A stretch of DNA of 64,000 nt from Vigna angularis. Its lineage: Eukaryota > Streptophyta > Magnoliopsida > Fabales > Fabaceae. A program made the translations under genes and the position numbers. The notes under the pieces are model-generated. The model did not search any database. It was not told where the DNA came from and worked only from the letters and a program-made list of their open reading frames with translations. Where the stretch lies: NCBI RefSeq assembly GCF_016808095.1, contig NC_068974.1, forward strand, positions 9,734,001 through 9,798,000. Reading direction: 5' to 3'. Of the stretch, positions 22,200 through 33,479 are shown piece by piece (position 1 is the stretch's first letter; each line of letters begins with the position of its first letter).

Positions 22200-23229
22200 G
22201 AAGCGTTAAGTTTACGAAAAATGCAAAAATTTGCATAGATTTTGATTCTAAGATATGTCTAACACTCCTAACTCTCTTCTAAGTTCATAAAGTAAAGATA
22301 CCCCCTTAAATATGCAATTCAAATTTAGTTTTTAGCATACTCAATTAACCCACGAAATCAACAACCACTTTTCAAACAATTAAGATATCAATGATTAAGC
22401 AACCAATTTATAAACTAAAATGAATGCAACAGTAGCTTAAATGGAAATGATCACAGCTGCTACAGGTTTGACATGAAAGCATTTCAGCTAGCACAATCAG
22501 TTCAAAAAACTAACTTTGACAACACAATTTACAACTTTCAAAACAACAACTATGATTCATGCACTCTCATATCCCAATCTGTTCAACCCAATGAATTCAA
22601 CTCTGCATATAAAACAACATATATAAAAATTAAAACAACAATATGCAGTAATCAAATTTAATTCAATAACATTGTTTATCTTGGTTCAATGAATTTTATC
22701 CATGAAATATTGGCAAACCAGAATTTAAAACTGGAAAATTGACTCAAACAAGGAAATGCAGTTCCGACTTTTAAAGACTATTCTACAGTGATTTTCACAA
22801 TTTGTAATCAAGCTTTATGCGAAGCAAATCATAGCTCATATGGCATGCATATAAATAGATCTCCACAGAAAACATCTTTGAAACGGAAATGCCAATTCAA
22901 TCATCAAATAACTTAATTATCTAAAAATGCCAATGAAAATCTATCAACCAACTCATTTAAATGAATATAACAGTAATCAAATAATGGAAGATTAAATAAA
23001 AACAAGATGTAACATCACAGTTTAAACAACACTTAGCTCAAATACTTGGTGCTTGAATGAAGGCTTTTGGATACCACTTGATGGAGTTACATCCTGATTT
23101 GTAGCATCACTTCAAAGAGTATAATACCATAGAGCTCTCTTATCCTTTTGAAAACTTAACCTGCAAAGTAAAAACAATAGAGTTTTGGTCCCCATAATCT
23201 CATTTGGGTCCTTTGAGGTTAGAGACAAT
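22200..23229 (-). other. Non-coding interior of E where pol is missing
   Basis: AT-rich and without coding frames. The gag reading ends at about 23230 with only a short trace of homology beyond it. Protease, integrase and RT should lie here in an autonomous copia element. Confidence 0.8.
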
Positions 23230-24516
23230 TTACTTTATAACAGGAATCCAAGCATATTTTCCATTTGGAACATCAAAATGTTTAATTCTACATTTGTTAG
23301 AAGTATGTCCCTTTTTCATACAATAAAAACAACAAACATCATGCACCTTGTTTTTCACAAAAGTCCCTTTCTCAACCCAAACTCTACGAGTTCTCTTAAC
23401 TTTAGACTTTTTATGAAGATGCATGTTTATATTTCTAAGATTTCTCTTCCTAAAAACATTTTGAACATGTGAGATAGGCTTGATTTCTTTAGAAAGTAAA
23501 TTTTCCAATATGTCAATGTCAAACATGTGACTTTTACAAGATAAACACTCAACAGGTTTTTCATTTGAATTAGATTCAGACAATTTTGTTTCAAGATTAC
23601 TAACTTTGTTTCTTAATATGACTTCCTCATCTAATGCATTATCATACTTAATTTGCAATTGTTTAAATTCCTTTTTCAAATTTTTATGAGCAACATTCAA
23701 TTTTTCAGATTCATCAAGCAATTCAAGAAAAGCTTTTTGCAAATCAAATTCACTAGATTCAGAATTAGAACAACTTACTTGGCTTGCAGTGTCATCAACA
23801 TTAGTTGTCAAACATAAGTTTGTTTCTTCAACAGAATCACTTGAACTACTTGAGTCATTATCAACCCAAGCAATGTGAACCTTCTTTTTCTTGTGAAGTT
23901 TCTTTTCTTTTCTTTCTTTACTTCTTTTGTTGCTTGAACAGTCAGCTTTCAGATGGCCTCTTTCACCACATCCATAACATTTGAAACTTGAAGAAGAACC
24001 TTGATAGTCCTTCTTTTTCTTCAAGATTTGGCTGTCAGATGATTTAACGTTGGCCATCAAGCATAGATTTTCTTGCTCATTTGAATCGCTTGAGCTTAAG
24101 GAATTTGATGTAGAGCATGAATTCGAACAAGTCAACTTAGCCACATTCGATACTTCATCATGAGTGACTCTTAAAAATTTCCACATTTCCTGAGCACTTT
24201 TATAAACAGATACTTTGAAAAAATCATCAATGGTTAGTGCAGATAAAATTATATTTCGAGCCTTAATATCAAATTGGGCTCTTCTATTTTTCTCAACAGT
24301 CTAGTCAAAATATGATTTTTCTATTTCTACACCATCAACTGTACTTTTAGGAATGCAAGGACCATTTTGTACGGCTTCCCAGATACCTCTATCAACAGAC
24401 CCCATAAAAATCTCCATTCTCACTTTCCAAAAAGCATAGTTATCACCAGTAAACAATGGAGGTCTGTTAATGGAAGCACCCTCAGCATATACATGGTTTT
24501 GATTGTGACCGGCCAT
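23230..24516 (-). pseudogene. gag: Element E gag (one in-frame stop)
   Basis: Nucleocapsid protein of a Ty1/copia element. The N-terminus from 24516 shows the family signature NRPPLFTGDNYAFWKVRMEI. A TAG at 24301-24303 interrupts an otherwise continuous frame that runs on to 23230 (429 codons in all, stops included). Two nucleocapsid knuckles are intact: CYGCGERGHLKADC (about 23930-23975) and CFYCMKKGHTSNKC (about 23290-23335), separated by acidic Ser/Asp-rich stretches and a coiled-coil-like segment with KFLELL-like heptads near 23650-23750. A second, distal knuckle and long length are sirevirus-like. It follows the 5' LTR and primer site directly. With one stop in a very young element, this copy may have been mobilised by other copies. 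Confidence 0.85.
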
Positions 24517-24547
24517 TTTCGCAAATTTTGAAAAACTATCAAAGCAA

Positions 24548-24559
24548 GCTCTGATACCA
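24548..24559 (-). other. Element E primer binding site
   Basis: On the minus strand TGGTATCAGAGC, complementary to the 3' end of initiator tRNA-Met, two bases after the 5' LTR. Confidence 0.9.
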
Positions 24560-24561
24560 AT

Positions 24562-25523
24562 TGTTGGAACAATCGGTACCGTTATAGAGTCACGCAGCGG
24601 AATTAAAAACTTGAAAGAGAGTGGAAAGCGTGTTCGGTCACCTTTTTAAGATAAATTTGTAAAAATAATTTTCTTTCAGAAAATTTATCGAACAGTTGAT
24701 ATGCGTAAAAAATAAAGAGTGTAGGGAATAGAAAATCACACGAGTAATTTTTATACTGGTTCGATTCAACAGAATCTACGTCCAGTCGTTAATCACTATA
24801 AAAAGTGATTAACAATTCCACTAAAAAGATGTTTCACAGATTACAACAAATTGTTAATAAAGCAGATAAATAAACCTTCCTTCGACGAACGAACCGGAAG
24901 AAGAACACTATGCCAACTCGAAGAGAACCGCTCCGACTATCGACAAACGAAACGCGAGCTTCTCCTATTCACGAGACCAGGCAGAGCACCTTGCTAACTC
25001 GAAGAGAGCTTGCTCCGACAATCGACACACGAAACGCGAACCTCTCCTGTTCACGAGACCAAGCAAGGGAACTTGAACTATAGCTTCTGAGAACTTCCTC
25101 TGACAAACAGTATTTTGCAAGAGCTTCTGTTCAACAACGTTACTTTCTAATTTCTCCAAAACAAAATATATAGCCAAGTACACTGAGTGCCAAAGGTCAG
25201 CTCCCAACTGCCATGAATAATCGATTATTGTAAGTGATAATCGATTATTCAAGTCCGTTATAGGTTTTCAAAAATGTGATAATCGATTATATGAAGTGAT
25301 AATCGATTATTCAAGTATGACTTGTGATAATCGATTATTGCTTAATCATAATCGATTATTGTAGTTAAAAATGCAAGTTTACAAGGTTTACAAGAATTTC
25401 CTACTACATTTTATTTCTACAAATTGCTTTTAACTAATTCTAATATCTTCTTCAACTAAAACTTCTTGTAGCATCATCAAAACAAATTTCTTCAAGATTT
25501 ACCAATACTCCTTATTGGTAACA
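24562..25523 (-). repeat. Element E 5' LTR
   Basis: The same length as 19356-20317, with four substitutions seen by eye. Palindromes ATAATCGATTAT are at 25217-25359. A short open frame at 24965-25252 has a near-copy in the other LTR and is not a gene. Confidence 0.93.
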
Positions 25524-25528
25524 CTTTT

Positions 25529-25846
25529 GAGTGCTTGAGTGAAACACTGTCTTTGGTGAGGAATTGTTCCATGCACTGTATGATAACATTCTTGGTTGAT
25601 TGTTGATTAATCATGAGGTTTGCATCTGTTGTGTATGTCTTGATTATGTGAGCACCATAGTTGAAGCTTGATTGGCTAAAGCATCATTATATCTTGACTA
25701 ATCTTTCTATGATGAGCATTCATGAGTTATTTACTTGTCTAAAAAGAAAATGCTTTTTGGTGTGCTAGACCATTGTAGTATGATTGTTTTGTTTATACCA
25801 AGTTACATTTTGCTTGAGGATAAGCAAAGTTTCAAGTTTGGGGTTG
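25529..25846 (+). other. Element C 3' non-coding region, right part, with polypurine tract
   Basis: Continues from 19355 after E. It ends with CAAGTTTGGGGTTG before the LTR, a polypurine-like tract shared with D at 44282-44294. Confidence 0.75.
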
Positions 25847-27147
25847 TGATAACGGTTGAAAATACCGTTATCTATGATATAATTTTGATACTAAACGCAC
25901 CCTTTTTGACTTAAAAGCTTGCTTGAATTCGTGATTTTGCTTTAGTTTTGTGAATAAGTGAGTAGATGTTATACTTTATGATTTTATCACTAAATTTCCT
26001 TTATTTTTGTAGCTAATAATGTGCTTGGAAGAATCTCCAACAATATATAGAGTTGTATAGAGCTGAATCAGCAAAAAAAAAACAAGCAAAACAGCAAAAA
26101 AAGTGAGTTTTGGAATGCCACCGCTAGGGCTGAGCACCCCTGAGCGCCAGTTTTGACCCGTACCACTTTTGGGCGCCCCATTTAGGGTGCTGAGCGCCAG
26201 TTTCGTGGGCTTGGACCTGTTTTCTGTTATTTTTAAGTTCTATGTAAGGACTTGGACGTCCTAGGGATTGTATCTTTTGATGGCTTAAGCATAGAAACAC
26301 ACTTTTCACCCCTTGGGGTAAGATTTTGGGGATGTGACAACTCTCCTTTTCCTTAAGGGTAGATTTGGGGATGTGACAGCTCTCCTCTTCTCTTTTTAGG
26401 GTTTTTCTATCTCTTTCATTCTTTCACTGTCTATCTAGTTTCTCAATGATGATGGAGAACTAAACCTTATTTGTTGTTGGGGAATGATGTAACCATTGTA
26501 AACTCTCATGTATTGAATTGATTCTTGATTATATATGCTTCTTTCATTAATTGTTAGGGTAATTCTTCTTCGCGTATTGCTTGCTTTGTTTAACTCATTC
26601 ATTAGCATGATGTATGATTTGCATGAGTACCGGAAGGTATCTTACAATTCATGTTTTGGAGAATTATTCCCAGAAGCAGTATTGCTCAAGAATAGGGGTA
26701 TGAGTTATGGTTGTCTTAAGCTTCTGATCTTCAAAATTAATTATTAGAAATGCTAGGAATCGTATGAACTAATAATTAAGGATAGGCTTTCTTCACCGAG
26801 GAATCGGGTTTTAAGTATTTTAGATAGTGACATTCACATTAATGAAGAAGTAGAATTCGTATATACATGAGAGTAAACTTGGTGAAATCTAAACTCCAAC
26901 AACATATTCATCTCATATTATCAACTTCATCCATCCATTATAGTGTTTAGCCTCAATTGATCAAATTGCATTCATGTTTATTTTTATTGCATTTGCATTC
27001 AAAACCCCAAAAATTGTTCTTCTTAAGTCTTAATTAGTTCAGTAATCACATAACTGTTTAGTGTCGTGAGTCCTTTGGGATACGATACTTGGTCTTATCA
27101 TTTTATATTACTTGATACGATTCAGTACACTTGTCGGAGTCTTAACA
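25847..27147 (+). repeat. Element C 3' LTR
   Basis: 1301 bp, shorter than the 5' LTR mainly because about 60 bp of the GC-rich module are absent. It ends GTCTTAACA, after which element B's protease resumes. Confidence 0.9.
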
Positions 27148-27317
27148 GCCAACTTTTCCACCATTCTAGAACTACAACAATTATAAGAAGACCCACTATC
27201 CACAATTAATGAACAAGTATTTTCAAAAACTTTATATCTTGGGCGGAATAGATTCTCCCTTTGTGATTGTTCTAGCTCTATATGTTGACTTCCAAGAAGT
27301 CTTCTGACCAATAACAA
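27108..27317 (-). pseudogene. Element B protease, N-terminal half
   Basis: Aspartic protease of a Ty3/gypsy element. The catalytic motif reads LIVDSGSSYNCCSSRMVEKL (about 27160-27220), where related elements usually have D-S/G-G-S/A. The open frame given here runs a little way into element C's LTR at its end; true element B sequence starts at 27153. The continuation is at 15569-16024 beyond element C. Upstream on this strand an acidic Ser/Glu-rich linker leads back to the gag knuckle, in a different frame from gag. Confidence 0.8.
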
Positions 27318-27416
27318 CTCTCCTTCACATGATAAGGCTTCTTCCTCAGATATGGAAGTATTTGAATCACTAGAAGAATCTTCATCTTTATTTTGATGTT
27401 CTAGGATATAAGTAGA

Positions 27417-27475
27417 CCTTATTTTAGGACACTCAGAAGCATAGTGCCCTTTGTAACCATATCTAAAACACTTGG
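27417..27475 (-). pseudogene. Element B degenerate CCHC zinc knuckle
   Basis: The minus strand reads CFRYGYKGHYASEC, where the second Cys of a CCHC knuckle is replaced by Tyr. It sits between gag and protease as expected but in a frame separated from the gag frame by a stop or shift near 27482. Confidence 0.7.
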
Positions 27476-27481
27476 TCTCTT

Positions 27482-28246
27482 TTACCCTATCATTTTTAAA
27501 AGATTCTTTAGAGGGATATTTTTCCTTTTCCTTTTCCTAGGTCCCTCTTCTTTTGATTTGGAGGGTCCACCCTCCCTCTTGGACTCTTTCCTAGGGTAGG
27601 AAGAATTAGAGTAGTCTCTTTTAGAGGAAGTTTTCCTCTTTAATTGTTGCTCTACTCTAACACAAAGTTGGACTAACTCATTGAGATCATTATAAGGTAA
27701 AAGTTCTACCTTATCTCTTATGTCATAGTTGAGTCCACTTTGGAACCTAGCAATTGTTATCCTTGGCTCTTCTCTGATACCAGCTTTTAACATGAGTAAT
27801 TCTATTTTTTGCCTATATTCCTCAACACTCATGTTTTTCTGTTGGAGTTTATGGAGTTTGTCCATTAACTCCCTATCATAATATGCTGGTACATGCCTTC
27901 TTGTTATGGCAGACCTCAACTCATTCCGAGACCTAATGGAAGGTAGATGTCTCAATCTCAGGTCTTTTACCAAGGCAGTCCACCAATACAAGGCATGGCC
28001 TTGAAAGCTCAAAGAGGCCACGGTTACTCTCCTCTCATCATCTATTTGGTTGCACACAAACAATTGCTCAACTTTCATCTCCCATTCCAAATATTCTTCC
28101 ACATCATCTTTTCCATGGAAGGGAGGAAGGTCAATCTTGATTTCCCTTGGGTGATGCTCTCTCACTCTATGATTTCTCCTAGGAGGTATTTGATAGTGGT
28201 CATCATTGTGATGACTGCTATAATGCTCAGGTTCACTATATACCAC
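27482..28246 (-). pseudogene. gag: Element B gag
   Basis: 254 open codons encode the capsid region of a Ty3/gypsy gag: DLPPFHGKDDVEEYLEWEMK near residue 40, HALYWWTALVKD near residue 85, HVPAYYDRELMDKLHKLQQK near residue 120 and ARFQSGLNYDIRDKVELL near residue 165, then a basic Ser/Lys/Arg-rich tail. The frame opens at a GTG right after a stop codon, and I see no ATG at the expected start. It is followed by a frame break before the knuckle. The long stretch between primer site and gag (28247-30404) is the leader. Confidence 0.85.
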
Positions 28247-30404
28247 AGAGACTTAAAATAAAAAGATCAAACAAGCAATTTAAAGAAAGTAATAAAGATG
28301 CAAAATGTAAATGCTAGACGACCCTAAGTGAAAGTGCAGGTGACACTTGGATCCCCTTGACACACTTTCACACTAAGGAAACAAAATTACACTATTACAA
28401 TGTTCAAATGTGATCTTGGAATTGCTTCAAGAGCATTTTCCCAAGTCACTTAGCCAAAAACTAAAATGAAATTTAAACTACAAAGGTTTTGTGATATGAA
28501 GGCTCAAACAAGCTCAAAATAATGCCTAAAACTAGTGTAAGCTTCAAGCTTTGGCTGGTGTTGTGTGCTACTCAAAAATAATGTGTGAGTTGAGCTTTTT
28601 CTGGTTGGAAATGCTGCTGGAACAGCAAACTGCAATTGCTAGATAGAGGAAAGTAGCTGTTGTAAAGCCCTCCTTCTTGCTCCAATTTCAATCTCCTAAC
28701 CACTTCCTAGAAGGCTACCATAGTAGGAGTAGGTTTCTGCCTCTGGATGCCTCAATCAGATTGCACAACTGCTCCAAAATCCACTAGAAACAACACCAAA
28801 CAGATCTAAGAAATTTGCACCAGTTTCAGCACATTGCACTACAATTTGCAATCCAAGTTTCTGGAATGGACAATTTAGAGACCAAAAATAGGGAATTCAA
28901 AAGGAACAACACACAAATAATAGCAAGCACTCAAAAAGAACCTAATAAAGGCACTCGAGTAGATTAAGAAAACAAGAAAAATCGAAATCACAGTTCAAAA
29001 TTTATTCCAGATACAAACTGTTTGATAATTTCCAAAGTGTTTAATGAAATGCCCCAAAGAACTTCAAATTTTGTATTTTTAACTTTCAGGGCTTGTACAC
29101 TGGAATGTACAGTAATATAAGCTTTTTAACACTTGATGTTACTTCTTTTAATCATTTATTTTTAATCTAAATCATAGACCTAGCTTTTACCAATCCAGAT
29201 TTGTAATGAAACAAATGAATTTTTCAAACAACGCCTAGAAATGCATAACTACACCAGAAAGAAGTGACTGAAATGGTGGTTTTAAACCCAAAAGTGCTTG
29301 GAAGTGTTTCAACAGCTCAAGTGATGCTTCAAGCAAGTTTATATCATCAATTTGAAGGTGTGTAAATGCTTAAACAACCAAGAAACAGATTACACAAATA
29401 AATCATTGGTCCACTTCCAAATTTAGGCAAAATTGATGGTGTAGATGGTGATTTTGCATATATGCTCAAAACTGACCAAATGAACAGTGCACACAAGTTT
29501 GAAATTGTAAAATAAACTTGTTCAAACGTTCACAACGCACAAAAACAGCTGGATGCAGCAAATGATAGTAGCAGTTGCCAAAAATGCAGAAAAATGCACT
29601 AAAAACTGCACCAGAATGCAAAGAAGGTATTGGAATCAAACTGGACAATAGAAGCAAAGCTTATGGAAGTCCTAATTGACTAGATCTAGCTGTAGAATAT
29701 GAGCTAGCAGAGTTTAAGTGACCTAAAACACAACAAGGAAATTAAGCACGGTGCATAACTTGGATGAAATAATAACAACACTTTGTTGTAGCATTGTGAA
29801 CAACTCAACCATACTTTTTGCAATTTAGTGATTAATTTGAGTTGCCATTACTTGAGACATGTGTAATATCATGAAAGAAACTTGTCTCAAGCTTTTAAAA
29901 TAGTAAATCTGGACAAAAACAGATTACTCAAGATCAAACTAGAATTGATTTTTGATGCAGATTTTTGAAACTGAAATACGTTTTGCAGTGCTGTGAGCTC
30001 ATATGATCATAGTTAGACTTGATCGCATTGCTTTATATTATCAATATATGGCTAGCAACTGCACTGGACTCAATTAAAAACTAAAATCACAGCTAGAACA
30101 TAATCAAATACATGATGACAGAGATGAAAACTACACATAAGGCACATGACCATGACACAACTAGAAATGATGATTAAAGCTTCAATTAGACTCAAATAAA
30201 ATAATTGCACCGATTAAAATGAATAATAAATGCTAAGAAACACTGGAAGTACAAGCTTAAAAAGCACAAACATGAAATTAAGCCAAAACAGAAGTGAGAA
30301 AAAAAATTAAAAACATTGACAAAACTGGAACAACACAACATGAAAGTGAAAAAAATGAAGGTAAGAGCAACTTAACTTCTTGTAGACACGCGTGGACAAC
30401 CTAA
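28247..30404 (-). other. Element B leader between primer site and gag
   Basis: About 2.1 kb of non-coding DNA. Open frames in it are short and unsupported. Confidence 0.6.
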
Positions 30405-30417
30405 GCTCATGATACCA
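30405..30417 (-). other. Element B primer binding site
   Basis: On the minus strand TGGTATCATGAGC, a one-insertion variant of the initiator tRNA-Met site, two bases after the LTR. Confidence 0.75.
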
Positions 30418-30419
30418 CT

Positions 30420-31198
30420 TGATGGAAGCATACCTAGGTTTGGAATTCGTAGGAAGCAACTCCAAGACAACAAGCTTCAATGGTGCAGCAGAATGAATGA
30501 AGATGAGTGGTGTTTTGGTGTGTTTTTAATGGAATGAGTGTGTGTGGAGACCTCACATCTCAGAAAGCCTTCCTACTATGGAAGGAAGCTAGAGGAAAGG
30601 GTAGAGAAAGTGAAGAGAAAGAGTGACTCAAGAGCATATAGGGTTGGAATTAAATTTTGCAGCATTTCACTAAAGTTCAAAAATAAAAAATTACAAAGGG
30701 GAGGCCCTCTTATTTATAGGTGAAGAGGGGCCTCAATTCTGGCCTAATTTTCCTCCAAAAATCAAAATAAGAAAATGGCTTGGAGGCCAAACTAGCTGGG
30801 TCACATGGACAATGCTGCCAAAATGTGCTTCAGGCAGTTCCGTTGGCGCTTGAGCGCCCTTCGCCTGAAGGCGCTTGGGTGCACGTGAGCTGGGAAGTCC
30901 AAATGCTACATTTGGTGCATCTACGCTGGCCGCCCCCTGTCTGATGGCGCTTGAGCGGCCGTGGTGCTAATTCCTTGAAGAATGTTTTCCCCAAATCTGA
31001 TTGGTTGGCCATGGTTCTTGCCTTTATCACATCCTACAAAAAAAAAATTACCATATTGTATTAAAAGGGGAATCCTTCTAAGACATAGAGAAAGAAAATC
31101 AAGAAAGATCCTTTAAAAGTTCTTCTTCAACTTCCCTTTTCTAGCCTTAGCATGAGTTAGTACTCCTTTGGATGACTTGCCTAAGTAGGTTTCCATCA
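30420..31198 (-). repeat. Element B 5' LTR
   Basis: 779 bp, with inverted ends TGATGGAA and TTTCCATCA. A GC-rich module with GAGCGCCC and GGCGCTTG lies at about 30845-30960. A homologous solo LTR is at 42664-43436. Confidence 0.9.
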
Positions 31199-31514
31199 TA
31201 TATTGATTTTGAGTGATGAAAGGAGTGCATTGAGATGGTTATCTCTATATTTCGTTATACTTAATCAATTATAATGGAATCCCTTCAACTCAGGTTGTTG
31301 AAGGAGGACTAGATGTAGGCTTGTGATAGCTGAACCAGTATAGATTATTTGTGTTGATCTTTCTTTATTCTTTCTCTGTTGTTGATTCATTATCTTTTGT
31401 TTATTGATTTCATGAAAACAAAGAATTTAAAGATTTCGAAAAGATAAAATAAAAGGGTTAATCCAATTCCCCCATCCTCTTGGCTTGAGATATAAAAGTC
31501 TTTCTTTTCTAACA
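31199..31514 (+). repeat. Element A 5' LTR, second part
   Basis: Continues the LTR after element B, matching 50374-50691, and ends CTTTTCTAACA exactly like the 3' LTR. Confidence 0.88.
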
Positions 31515-31515
31515 A

Positions 31516-31531
31516 TTGGCACCAGAGTTGG
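31516..31531 (+). other. Element A primer binding site
   Basis: TTGGCACCAGAGTTGG directly after the LTR, a diverged version of the initiator tRNA-Met site TGGTATCAGAGC. Confidence 0.65.
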
Positions 31532-31593
31532 GAATTTGAAAATTACTCAAATTTTAATCGATTGTCTTATCAAAATAATTGATTAAATTGATC

Positions 31594-32583
31594 ATGATGG
31601 CCAATATATCTCAGACTATGAGTAAAGGCGTAATTGATGATGGAAACTATGGTTTCTTGAATTCAATAGGCAAAGGTGTACGAGATGTTGTGACCAACAG
31701 TCCCCATGAGCCAATCAAGACAAGAATTGAGAAGGTCAAAGTCAAAGATTTCTTTAGATCAAGAAGGCTAAATCAAGAGGAGAAAGGATACACCAACACC
31801 TTGAAGTCTGCTGCTGAAACTGCTACAAAATCTGCAGAAAATTCAAAGAATGAAGAAACAAATCTAATGGCAAAAAGGTTTCCTAAATTTTTGATATACA
31901 AAAGAAAAACTAACTTGAATTTTGCAAGGAATAAAGGGCACTCTAGAGAGCAAGATGAATGTGTTGAATGTGAAACTGAAGGAGACATCAAACAAGAGTA
32001 TCCTATAATCAAATTGAAGCAAGAACTGCTAGAAGGAAATGAAGGCAGAAGTGAACTCAGCAAACACCCTGAAAACCAAATGGATTTAAGCATGATGGCC
32101 AGATCTACACAAGCTGAAAATAGTGAAGAGAAATGTGAAAAAGAGGCCATGTGCTATCTAGACAACGGATGCTCTAAACACATGACTGGATATCTCACAA
32201 GATTCAACAACTTATCTCACAAAACAAGTGGACACGTCACATGTGGGGATAATAATAAGGGTAAAATTTTTGGTATCGATAAAATACAAACTCCCTCCTC
32301 ATACATCATTGAAAACGTCTTACTTGTTGATGGCCTCAAACACAACTTGTCTAGTATTAGCCAATTATGTTCTAAGGGCTTAAAGGTTACAATTGAATCA
32401 AATCATTGCTTAGTATGTCATGCATTATCAAATGAACTTGAGCTAGTAGGTAAGAGATATAACAATATATATATGATTGATTTCAAAAAGACATCTTTTA
32501 AATATGTTATATGCTTGTTGTCTAAAGAAGATGACCTTGGTTGTGGAACAAAAGACTTGCACACATTCACATGCCTCACTTGA
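31594..32583 (+). pseudogene. Element A gag and protease remnant
   Basis: Starting at the ATG at 31594, the frame keeps only scraps of gag: a degenerate knuckle near 31960-32000 (CVECETEGDIKQ, with one Cys and the His lost) and K/E-rich linkers. It then enters a recognisable copia protease with YLDNGCSKHMTG at about 32155-32190 (the usual D-S-G-C appears as D-N-G-C), followed by [20 protein letters not shown] (about 32310-32370), the GAG-pre-integrase lead-in. The frame shifts near 32540 into the integrase. Most of gag is deleted relative to element E. Confidence 0.85.
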
Positions 32584-33250
32584 ATAATCTTGTATCTAGA
32601 GGTCTTGGACTAGGACTACCAAACAAAAAGTTTGAATATGATAGACTTTGTGATGCTTGTCAAAAAGGGAAACAAACTAGAACCTCCTTTAAATCTAAAC
32701 GTGTAATATCCGCCACTAAACCTCTTGAACTATTAGATATGGATTTGTTTAGCCCATCTAGAATAAAGAGTCTAGGAGGAAATCATTATGGTCTAGTTAT
32801 TGTAGATGACTATTCTAGATTCACTTGGACTTTCATTCTTGCATCTAAGAGTGATACCTTTAGAATTTTTAAGAAGTTTGCCTCTATAATTCAAAATAAG
32901 AAAGATCTTATAATAAAGGCTATTAAGAGTGATCACGGAAGAAAGTTTCAAAATGAAAGTTTTGAGAATTTTTGTGATGAACAAGGGATATCACACAACT
33001 TCTCTGCACCCAGAGCACCACAATAGAATGATTTGAAAGGAAAAATAGAGCTCTAGAAGAACTTGCTAGGACAATGCTAAATGATAGATCCCTGCCTAAA
33101 CACTTTTGGGTTGATGTTGTTAGTACAACTTGTTATGTGTTGAATAGAACTATCATTAGACCCATGCTAAAGCTTTTTTGAAGGAAGAAAGCCTAACATT
33201 ACTCATCTACAGGTTTTTGGTTGCAAATGCTTTGTATTGAATAATGGTAA
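32541..33250 (+). pseudogene. Element A integrase, broken
   Basis: The HHCC zinc-binding region is seen as RLAHIHMPHL...CDACQKGKQ (about 32552-32685). The catalytic core follows with LLDMDLFSPS and VIVDDYSRFTWTFIL (about 32725-32845) and the second Asp in AIKSDHGRKFQNESF (about 32915-32960). The frame ends at 33026, just before the position of the catalytic Glu; beyond it homology continues in other frames to about 33250. It inserts copia cDNA in family members, but this copy is inactive. Confidence 0.85.
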
Positions 33251-33479
33251 AAGCAATCTTATTTGACTAACACATTGCAACCGAGAGAGTGTATAGATGC
33301 AGGTGAATCTGATGCAGGTGAAGAACTTGATGTTGAAGACATTCAGAGAGGTCAAGATCATGTTGTTACCAAGATTGACACAAGCACAAAACCTTTCAAA
33401 GACTGGACAATTCCTAAAGAGGTGTCAAAGAACAACATTATAAGAGATATTACAAAGGGGGTGTCCACAAGAAGATAAC

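Larger units (their letters stand above)
19356..25523 (-). mobile_element. Element E: young sirevirus-like Ty1/copia with gag and third ORF but no pol
   Basis: Two 962-bp LTRs (19356-20317 and 24562-25523) with TGTTGG...GGTAACA ends are bounded by the duplication CTTTT (19351-19355, 25524-25528). The element reads on the minus strand: 5' LTR at the right, primer site TGGTATCAGAGC (complement of 24548-24559), gag, a third ORF, a polypurine tract, and 3' LTR at the left. I count four base differences between the LTRs, so insertion was recent. Protease, integrase, RT and RNase H are absent: the region 21818-23229 between third ORF and gag is non-coding. Confidence 0.93.
16025..27147 (+). mobile_element. 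Element C: Athila-like Ty3/gypsy, nearly coding-free
   Basis: 5' LTR 16025-17386 and 3' LTR 25847-27147 both start TGATAACGG and end in ACA. The flanks are ACCAA at the left and GCCAA at the right, a 5-bp duplication with one change. A primer-site phrase TGGCACCGTTGCCGGGGA follows the 5' LTR. The interior keeps a gag-start-like leader, a short C-terminal integrase-like remnant, a conserved GGGAGGCAACCC stem-loop motif, a hairpin array and 3' non-coding sequence. Gag, protease, RT and most of integrase are gone. Element E is inserted in its 3' region at 19356. Confidence 0.9.
13707..31198 (-). mobile_element. Element B: minus-strand Ty3/gypsy element in A's 5' LTR
   Basis: Element B reads right to left: 5' LTR 30420-31198, primer site TGGTATCATGAGC (complement of 30405-30417), gag 27482-28246, a protease split by element C, then a polypurine tract (complement of 14432-14444) and 3' LTR 13707-14431. 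LTR ends are TGATGG and CCATCA. The RT, RNase H and integrase regions are missing, so it is a deletion form. About 20 bp of its outer LTR end and the target duplication are lost at 13707; a short TAGGTT identity between target and LTR suggests a microhomology deletion. The right edge is clean: A's LTR resumes at 31199. Confidence 0.88.
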
